From assembly GCF_001612615.1 (NCBI RefSeq), contig NZ_BDAU01000009.1:124001-188000 (forward strand): a stretch of 64,000 bases of DNA. Reading direction: 5' to 3'. The first letter of the stretch is position 1. Each line of letters starts with the position of its first letter. The DNA comes from Nocardia amikacinitolerans NBRC 108937 (lineage in GTDB: Bacteria; Actinomycetota; Actinomycetes; Mycobacteriales; Mycobacteriaceae). Of this stretch, positions 58,360 to 64,000 are shown piece by piece. A program made the position numbers and the translations under genes. A model generated the notes under the pieces. That model was not told where the DNA came from. It saw nothing but the letters and a program-made list of their open reading frames with translations, and did no database searches.

Positions 58360-59175
58360 ATGGCTGTCGTAACCATGAAGCAGCTGCTCGACAGCGGCGC
58401 GCACTTCGGACACCAGACCCGGCGCTGGAACCCGAAGATGAAGCGGTTCATCTTCACCGACCGCAACGGCATCTACATCATCGACCTGCAGCAGACGCTG
58501 ACCTACATCGACAAGGCCTACGAGTTCGTCAAGGAGACCGTCGCCCACGGTGGCACCGTTCTCTTCGTCGGCACCAAGAAGCAGGCCCAGGAGTCGATCG
58601 CGGCCGAGGCGACTCGCGTCGGGATGCCCTACGTGAACCAGCGTTGGCTGGGCGGCATGCTCACCAACTTCTCCACCGTGCACAAGCGCCTGCAGCGCCT
58701 CAAGGAGCTCGAGGCCATGGAGCAGACCGGTGGCTTCGAGGGTCGCACCAAGAAGGAAATCCTCATGCTCACGCGTGAGATGAACAAGCTGGAGCGGACC
58801 CTCGGCGGTATCCGCGACATGCAGAAGGTGCCCTCGGCCATCTGGGTCGTCGACACCAACAAGGAGCACATCGCCGTCGGCGAGGCGCGCAAGCTGAACA
58901 TCCCGGTCATCGCGATCCTGGACACCAACTGCGACCCCGACCTGGTCGATTACCCGATCCCGGGCAACGACGACGCGATCCGTTCCGCCGCGCTGCTGAC
59001 CAAGGTCGTCGCCTCCGCGGTGGCCGAGGGCGTGCAGGCGCGGGCCGGTCTGGCCTCCGGCGACGACAAGCCGGAAGCGGGCGCGGGCGAGCCGCTCGCC
59101 GAGTGGGAGCAGGAACTGCTCGCGCAGGCCGCGCCGGGCGCCGACGCGTCCGCCGAGACCCCGGCCGAGGCCTGA
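58360..59175 (+). CDS. rpsB: 30S ribosomal protein S2
   Basis: The 271-aa product begins [20 protein letters not shown] and contains [33 protein letters not shown] and [19 protein letters not shown], all typical of S2. GGGAG and AGAGAG lie before the ATG. The acidic Ala-rich C-terminus is longer than in E. coli. It leads the rpsB-tsf operon. Confidence 0.98.
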   Translation: MAVVTMKQLLDSGAHFGHQTRRWNPKMKRFIFTDRNGIYIIDLQQTLTYIDKAYEFVKETVAHGGTVLFVGTKKQAQESIAAEATRVGMPYVNQRWLGGMLTNFSTVHKRLQRLKELEAMEQTGGFEGRTKKEILMLTREMNKLERTLGGIRDMQKVPSAIWVVDTNKEHIAVGEARKLNIPVIAILDTNCDPDLVDYPIPGNDDAIRSAALLTKVVASAVAEGVQARAGLASGDDKPEAGAGEPLAEWEQELLAQAAPGADASAETPAEA

Positions 59176-59194
59176 GGCTCGTAACCCGCTGTTC

Positions 59195-59234
59195 CAGCGG
59201 TGATCACCGAGGAATGCCATGGTGATCACCGCTG
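59195..59234 (+). terminator. rpsB-tsf intergenic hairpin
   Basis: CAGCGGTGATCACC and GGTGATCACCGCTG form a perfect 14-bp stem with a 12-nt loop between rpsB and tsf. No T-tract follows. It could be a partial terminator, an RNA-processing site or a protein-binding palindrome (GGTGATCACC is itself palindromic). Confidence 0.6.
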
Positions 59235-59272
59235 CCCAGTAACTGAACTTCTCCAAAGGAGGCTCGCCACCG

Positions 59273-60097
59273 ATGGCGAACTACACCGCTGCCGATGTGA
59301 AGCGGCTCCGGGAGCTGACCGGCTCCGGGATGATGGACTGCAAGAAGGCCCTCGAAGAGACCGACGGTGACTTCGAGAAGGCCGTCGAGGTCCTGCGCAT
59401 CAAGGGTGCCAAGGACGTCGGCAAGCGCGCTGAGCGCGCCACCGCCGAGGGCCTGGTCGCCGCGCAGGACGGCGTGCTGATCGAGATCAACTCCGAGACC
59501 GACTTCGTCGCCAAGAACGACGAGTTCCAGGGTCTGGCCAACCAGATCGTCGCGGCGGCCGCCAAGGCTCGCCCCGCCGACCTGGACGCGCTCAAGGCCG
59601 TCGACCTGGGCGGCAAGACCGCCGACCAGGCCGTGCAGGAACTCGCCGCGAAGATCGGCGAGAAGCTGGAGCTGCGCCGCGCCGTGTCCTTCGAGGGCCC
59701 GGTCGCGACCTACCTGCACAAGCGCTCCTCGGACCTGCCGCCCGCCGTCGGCGTGCTGGTCGAGTACCAGGGTGAGGGCGAGGCCGCGGCCGAGGCCGCT
59801 CGCGCCGCCGCCATGCAGATCGCCGCGCTGAAGGCCAAGTACGTGACCCGCGACGAGGTTCCGGCCGAGGTCGTGGAGAACGAGCGCCGCATCGCCGAGC
59901 AGACCGCTCGCGAGGAGGGCAAGCCCGAGGCCGCGCTGCCGAAGATCACCGAGGGCCGCGTCAACGGCTTCTTCAAGGACGTCGTCCTGCTCGAGCAGGC
60001 GTCGGTCACCGACTCGAAGAAGACCGTCAAGGCCCTGCTGGACGAGGCCGGTGTCACCGTGAGCCGCTTCGCGCGGTTCGAGGTCGGCCAGGCCTGA
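59273..60097 (+). CDS. tsf: Elongation factor Ts
   Basis: The 274-aa nucleotide exchange factor for EF-Tu has the N-terminal UBA-like start [32 protein letters not shown] and the core [21 protein letters not shown] lies upstream of the ATG. It follows rpsB across a hairpin and is followed by a strong terminator. Confidence 0.98.
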   Translation: MANYTAADVKRLRELTGSGMMDCKKALEETDGDFEKAVEVLRIKGAKDVGKRAERATAEGLVAAQDGVLIEINSETDFVAKNDEFQGLANQIVAAAAKARPADLDALKAVDLGGKTADQAVQELAAKIGEKLELRRAVSFEGPVATYLHKRSSDLPPAVGVLVEYQGEGEAAAEAARAAAMQIAALKAKYVTRDEVPAEVVENERRIAEQTAREEGKPEAALPKITEGRVNGFFKDVVLLEQASVTDSKKTVKALLDEAGVTVSRFARFEVGQA

Positions 60098-60105
60098 CAG
60101 CCTGC

Positions 60106-60146
60106 GAAGGCCCCTCCTCCGTCACAGCGACAGGGGAGGGGCCTTC
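60106..60146 (+). terminator. Terminator after tsf
   Basis: GAAGGCCCCTCC pairs with GGAGGGGCCTTC (12 bp) across a 17-nt loop, 8 nt after the tsf stop. Confidence 0.8.
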
Positions 60147-60355
60147 TGCTGTCCGCGTCCGGCCGCGACGCGGCGGCAGCGACCGGCCCGATTCCCGCCG
60201 CCCGCGCGGTGTCGGAGGGGGTCTTCTGCGGTCGCCGAAACCGAGTAGGGCAGGATAGTGACCGCCTTGTGTTGCGGGATCGCAAACCTATCCGCTTTAC
60301 CCCTGATGTCTCAGCATGCTGAGAACACCACCATCGCCGAAGGAGAAGAGCACCG

Positions 60356-61084
60356 ATGACGGACCCGGGGAACGAACGCCCAGGATATCGCCGGGTGCTT
60401 CTCAAACTGGGCGGCGAGATGTTCGGCGGCGGCAAGGTCGGCCTCGACCCGGACGTCGTACAGACCGTCGCCGAGCAGATCGCCGAGGTCGTCGCGACCG
60501 GCGTGCAGGTGGCCGTTGTCATCGGCGGCGGCAACTTCTTCCGCGGCGCCGAGCTGGAAGAGCGTGGCATGGAGCGGGCCCGCTCGGACTACATGGGCAT
60601 GCTCGGCACCGTGATGAACAGCCTTGCGCTGCAAGACTTTCTGCAGAAGCAGGGCATCGACACCCGGGTGCAGACCGCGATCACGATGGGCCAGGTCGCG
60701 GAGCCGTACTTGCCGCTGCGCGCCAAGCGCCACCTGGAGAAGGGCCGAGTCGTCATCTTCGGCGCGGGCATGGGCATGCCGTACTTCTCCACCGACACCA
60801 CCGCAGCCCAGCGGGCCCTGGAGATCGGCGCCGACGTGGTGCTGATGGCCAAGGCGGTCGACGGCGTCTTCACCGCGGATCCGCGGGTCGACGAGACCGC
60901 GACGATGTACACCGAAATCACGCACAAAGAGGTCATCGAGCGCGACCTGAAGGTCGCGGACGCCACGGCCTTCAGCCTGTGTATGGACAACCAGATGCCC
61001 ATCCTGGTGTTCAATCTGTTGACGAAGGGCAATATCGCCCGAGCGGTCGCCGGTGAGAAGATCGGCACATTGGTTCGGTCCTGA
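60356..61084 (+). CDS. pyrH: UMP kinase
   Basis: The 242-aa UMP kinase phosphorylates UMP for pyrimidine supply. Motifs: [59 protein letters not shown] and GDNQ-like [23 protein letters not shown] lies before the ATG. It precedes frr as in most bacteria. Confidence 0.97.
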   Translation: MTDPGNERPGYRRVLLKLGGEMFGGGKVGLDPDVVQTVAEQIAEVVATGVQVAVVIGGGNFFRGAELEERGMERARSDYMGMLGTVMNSLALQDFLQKQGIDTRVQTAITMGQVAEPYLPLRAKRHLEKGRVVIFGAGMGMPYFSTDTTAAQRALEIGADVVLMAKAVDGVFTADPRVDETATMYTEITHKEVIERDLKVADATAFSLCMDNQMPILVFNLLTKGNIARAVAGEKIGTLVRS

Positions 61085-61135
61085 CACCCGCGAACCGCGG
61101 ATCATGACGATGACGACGCTGTGGAGGAAACGGTC

Positions 61136-61693
61136 GTGATTGAAGAAGCGCTCTTCGACGCCGAGGAGAAGATGGAGAAGGCCGTCTCGGTGGCGAAGGA
61201 CGATCTCGGGACCATCCGGACGGGACGCGCGAATCCGGGCATGTTCTCCCGAGTCGTCGTGGACTACTACGGATCGCCCACCCCGGTCACCCAGATGTCC
61301 AGCATCACGGTGCCCGAGCCGCGGATGGTGGTGATCAAGCCCTACGAGGCCGGGCAGCTAGGTGCGATCGAGACCGCGATCCGCAACTCGGATCTCGGTG
61401 TCAACCCCACCAACAACGGTGACATCCTGCGTATCTCCATCCCGCAGCTCACCGAGGAACGCCGCCGCGAGCTGGTCAAGCAGGCCAAGAGCAAGGGCGA
61501 GGACGCCAAGGTCGCAATTCGCAACGTGCGCCGCAAGGCCATGGACGAACTCTCGCGCATCCAGAAGGATGGCGAGGCGGGTGAGGACGAGGTCGGGCGC
61601 GCCGAGAAGGAGCTCGACAAGACCACCGCCAAATATGTGCACAGCATCGACGAGCTGGTCAAGCACAAGGAAGCCGAACTTCTCGAGGTCTGA
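61136..61693 (+). CDS. frr: Ribosome recycling factor
   Basis: The 185-aa product begins [20 protein letters not shown] and has [28 protein letters not shown] and [14 protein letters not shown] 61136 has GGAGG 8 nt upstream and matches the family N-terminus; the ATG at 61121 would add five residues. With EF-G it splits ribosomes after termination. Confidence 0.97.
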   Translation: MIEEALFDAEEKMEKAVSVAKDDLGTIRTGRANPGMFSRVVVDYYGSPTPVTQMSSITVPEPRMVVIKPYEAGQLGAIETAIRNSDLGVNPTNNGDILRISIPQLTEERRRELVKQAKSKGEDAKVAIRNVRRKAMDELSRIQKDGEAGEDEVGRAEKELDKTTAKYVHSIDELVKHKEAELLEV

Positions 61694-61738
61694 CGGCAGA
61701 TCCGAGGGCCCGCACGGGCGGGGGACGAGGAACAACGA

Positions 61739-62734
61739 GTGAGCGACGGGACAATCGTGGCCGACAATGCCGCCGCAACGGGTGCGGCCGAGGAGCCGAC
61801 GCCGGGGAGCGGCACCTCCGCAGAGACCCCGGGCCATGCGGGTGACTTCACGGCCGGACCGTTCCACGAGCATTCCGTTCCCCCCGAGCCGGTCGTCCCG
61901 GCGCCCGCTGCCACGACGTCGCGAGCGGGCCGCAACCTGCCCGCCGCGCTCGCGGTCGGCTTCGGGCTCGGCCTCTCGCTCATCGCGATCCTGCTGTTCG
62001 CGCCGCTGGTGTTCATCCCGGTCGCGGCGGCCGGTGTCGGCGTGGCCACCTGGGAGGTGGCCAAGCGACTGCGCGAGGCCGACGTGCTCGTCCCGCGGAT
62101 TCCGCTGATCGTCGGCGGGCAGGCGGTGTTCTGGCTCGGCTGGCCGTGGGGCGCGAGCGGTGTCGCGGGCGCGTTCGCGGCCACCGCGCTGACCTGCATG
62201 GTGTGGCGACTGTTCGACCACGGTCTGCGGACCGCGCCGCGGAACTTCCTGCGCGACACGGCGATCGCGGTCTTCACCCTCGCCTGGGTCCCGCTGCTCG
62301 CGTCCTTCGCGACGCTGCTGCTGCTCGAGCCCGACGGCAACCTGCGGGTGCTCACCTTCATGATCCTGGTGGTCTGCTCCGACGTGGGCGGCTATGTGGC
62401 GGGCGTGCTGTTCGGCAAGCATCCGATGGTGCCGTCGATAAGCCCGAAGAAATCCTGGGAGGGTTTCGGCGGCTCGCTGGTGTTCAGTGTGATCGGCGGT
62501 CTGCTGACGGTCACCCTGCTGCTGGACGCCAATTCGATGATCGGCGTGGTGCTCGGTGTCGGGCTGGTGCTGGTCGCGACCGTCGGTGATCTGATCGAGT
62601 CGCAGATCAAGCGGGAACTCGGCATCAAGGACATGGGCACTCTGCTGCCCGGGCACGGCGGCATTATGGACCGGCTTGACTCGATGCTGCCGTCCGCGTT
62701 CGTCTCCTGGCTGGTGCTGAGCACGCTGCTCTGA
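61739..62734 (+). CDS. cdsA: Phosphatidate cytidylyltransferase
   Basis: The 331-aa membrane enzyme makes CDP-diacylglycerol. After a disordered ~60-residue N-terminus come about eight TM helices. The family signature is present: SQIKRELGIKDMGTLLPGHG with GIMDRLDS directly after it. CGAGG lies before the GTG. It is 45 nt after frr and likely in the same transcript. Confidence 0.96.
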   Translation: MSDGTIVADNAAATGAAEEPTPGSGTSAETPGHAGDFTAGPFHEHSVPPEPVVPAPAATTSRAGRNLPAALAVGFGLGLSLIAILLFAPLVFIPVAAAGVGVATWEVAKRLREADVLVPRIPLIVGGQAVFWLGWPWGASGVAGAFAATALTCMVWRLFDHGLRTAPRNFLRDTAIAVFTLAWVPLLASFATLLLLEPDGNLRVLTFMILVVCSDVGGYVAGVLFGKHPMVPSISPKKSWEGFGGSLVFSVIGGLLTVTLLLDANSMIGVVLGVGLVLVATVGDLIESQIKRELGIKDMGTLLPGHGGIMDRLDSMLPSAFVSWLVLSTLL

Positions 62735-62742
62735 CCGGCCCC

Positions 62743-62762
62743 TTTGGCGACATGCCGCCAAA
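62743..62762. promoter_or_regulatory. 7-bp inverted repeat between cdsA and the LapA-like gene
   Basis: TTTGGCG-ACATGC-CGCCAAA is perfect and starts 8 nt after the cdsA stop. It may be an operator or a weak terminator. Confidence 0.4.
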
Positions 62763-62800
62763 TCCCGGCGACCGCGATGGCGATCGTCCATGATCGAGGC

Positions 62801-63160
62801 ATGTCCACGAATGCCGAGCACGAGCCAGAGGCGAGCCGGCGCGACAAGCCGACCGTCCCACCGACCACGCCGCCGCCCGCGCCGCCCGCGACCAGGCCAC
62901 CCATGACGGGCGCCAAACCCTCGATCTCCTCGCGGACCGGCTACGCCTGGGTGGGGCTGGTGGTGGGCACGCTGATCATGATCCTGCTGCTCATCTTCAT
63001 CCTGCAGAATCTGCAGACCGTCGAAGTCAGCATGTTCTTCTGGAACTTCCACCTTCCCCTCGGTGTCGCCGTCCTGCTCTCGGTGATCAGCGGAGCGCTG
63101 GTGATGGCACTGGTCGGCGGCATGCGCATCTTGCAGTTGCGGCGGGCGGCCAAGCACTGA
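62801..63160 (+). CDS. LapA-domain (DUF1049) membrane protein
   Basis: The 119-aa product has a Pro/Thr-rich N-terminus and then two TM helices (AWVGLVVGTLIMILLLIFIL and GVAVLLSVISGALVMALVGG) separated by QNLQTVEVSMFFWNFHLPL, the LapA hallmark. A basic end follows. ATG 62801 has GAGG close upstream. LapA proteins take part in lipid or envelope assembly in some bacteria; the role here is unknown. Confidence 0.88.
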   Translation: MSTNAEHEPEASRRDKPTVPPTTPPPAPPATRPPMTGAKPSISSRTGYAWVGLVVGTLIMILLLIFILQNLQTVEVSMFFWNFHLPLGVAVLLSVISGALVMALVGGMRILQLRRAAKH

Positions 63161-63312
63161 ACCCTCGGAGTCGGGAAACTCCGGCTGCCGAGCGCGCCGT
63201 TCCGGTCCGAAGGTCCGAACAGCACCCAGGGATGCTCGACCGGCTGTGTCGTCGCGCACTGTTTCGGCCTGAGCATTCGAGCGCGTGGGGCGGATGAGAG
63301 ACTGGAAGAACT

Positions 63313-64000
63313 ATGACCGCCTCCCTGCCCTTGGTTTTCGACGCTCCGCGCCGCGGCATGCCGCCGCGCCATCTCGCCGATCTCGATGCCGAGGGGCGGC
63401 GCGCGGCGGTCGAGGAGCTGGGCTTGCCCAAGTTCCGCGCCGACCAGATCGCGCGGCAGTACTTCGGGCGGTTGCAGGCCGATCCCGAGCTGATGACCGA
63501 TCTGCCCGCCGCGGTGCGGGAGAAGATCGGCTCGGCGCTGTTCCCGCCGCTGCTCACGGTGGTCAAGCACGTCGCCTGTGACGACGGCCAGACCCGCAAG
63601 ACGCTGTGGCGGGCCGGTGATGGCACCCTGCTGGAGAGCGTGCTCATGCGCTACGCCGACCGCAACACCCTGTGCATCTCCAGCCAGGCGGGTTGCGGCA
63701 TGGCCTGCCCGTTCTGCGCGACCGGGCAGGGCGGGCTGAACCGCAACCTGTCCACCGCCGAGATCGTCGACCAGGTGCGCGCCGCCGCGGCCGCGCTGCG
63801 CGACGGCGAGGTGGCGGGCGGCGAGGGCAGGCTGTCGAACATCGTCTTCATGGGCATGGGCGAGCCGCTTGCCAACTACAAGCGGGTGGTCGCCGCGGTG
63901 CGCCGCATCACCTCGCCCGCGCCGGACGGCCTCGGCATCTCGCAGCGCAACGTCGTGGTCTCGACCGTCGGCCTGGCGCCCGCCATCCGCAAGCTGGCCG
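63313..64000 (+). CDS. rlmN: 23S rRNA (adenine-2503-C2) methyltransferase RlmN, partial
   Basis: The first 229 residues are present and the gene runs past the window end. The radical-SAM cluster cysteines are at 128, 132 and 135 (CGMACPFC). [14 protein letters not shown] and [14 protein letters not shown] are further family motifs. RlmN methylates A2503 of 23S rRNA and A37 of some tRNAs. GAAGAA precedes the ATG at 63313. Confidence 0.96.
   Translation, partial: MTASLPLVFDAPRRGMPPRHLADLDAEGRRAAVEELGLPKFRADQIARQYFGRLQADPELMTDLPAAVREKIGSALFPPLLTVVKHVACDDGQTRKTLWRAGDGTLLESVLMRYADRNTLCISSQAGCGMACPFCATGQGGLNRNLSTAEIVDQVRAAAAALRDGEVAGGEGRLSNIVFMGMGEPLANYKRVVAAVRRITSPAPDGLGISQRNVVVSTVGLAPAIRKLA

Overview
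The window comes from a high-GC actinobacterium of the mycolic-acid group (Mycobacteriales). Nocardia, or a near relative such as Rhodococcus, is the most likely source. The evidence is roughly 68-70% GC, frequent GTG/TTG starts, several apparently leaderless start codons, and a long run of genes in the order familiar from Mycobacterium tuberculosis: smc-ftsY-amt-glnB-glnD-ffh, rpsP-KH-rimM-trmD, rplS-lepB-rnhB-DUF2469-yraN-comM-dprA-xerC, then rpsB-tsf-pyrH-frr-cdsA-rlmN. The genus call is an inference from memory of gene order; no search was run.

Layout. 0-7 kb is accessory: a four-TM DUF4231/SLATT-like membrane protein, a large TIR-STAND-TM-WD40 protein, and a lineage-specific membrane protein with an internal 108-bp duplication. 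7.4-24.4 kb holds chromosome segregation (Smc), a small redox/regulator island (nitroreductase, MBL hydrolase, NmrA, TetR with a C-terminal Cys cluster), SRP targeting (FtsY, Ffh) and the nitrogen module amt-glnB-glnD behind a GlnR-type box. 24.4-27.4 kb is repeat-rich: a ~104-bp tandem array, an amidohydrolase, a 28-bp inverted repeat and a dihydrofolate-reductase-like gene broken by a small insertion. 27.7-29.7 kb is rpsP-khpA-rimM-trmD. 29.7-34.5 kb carries a VOC protein and a LuxR-type regulator divergent from two overlapping acyl-CoA ligase genes. 34.5-35.0 kb is a second repeat field. 35-41.3 kb has Tex, a membrane protein, and an ECF41 sigma factor divergent from DoxX-like and FAD-oxidase genes. 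41.5-48.9 kb is rplS to xerC. 49-58 kb is a mixed accessory/regulatory stretch: two DUF202 proteins, an alkylsulfatase, a YqeY-like protein, three GAF-ANTAR proteins, an orphan ECF sigma factor, DUF1990, an M23 lipoprotein and a secreted protein with five CX4C motifs. 58.4-64 kb is rpsB-tsf-pyrH-frr-cdsA-lapA-rlmN; rlmN runs off the end.

How the genes work together. The core genes serve translation, protein export, chromosome maintenance and nitrogen sensing (Amt-GlnB-GlnD is a complete ammonium uptake, PII and PII-modifying set). Between the core blocks are lineage-specific insertions, many flanked by tandem or inverted repeats. The strongest candidates for undescribed biology are the TIR-STAND-WD40/SLATT pair at the left edge, the secreted CX4C-repeat protein upstream of rpsB, and a small dispersed repeat carrying a GGACTACGTCCGGC core that appears to have interrupted the dihydrofolate-reductase-like gene. 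No tRNA, rRNA, CRISPR array or intact insertion sequence was seen.
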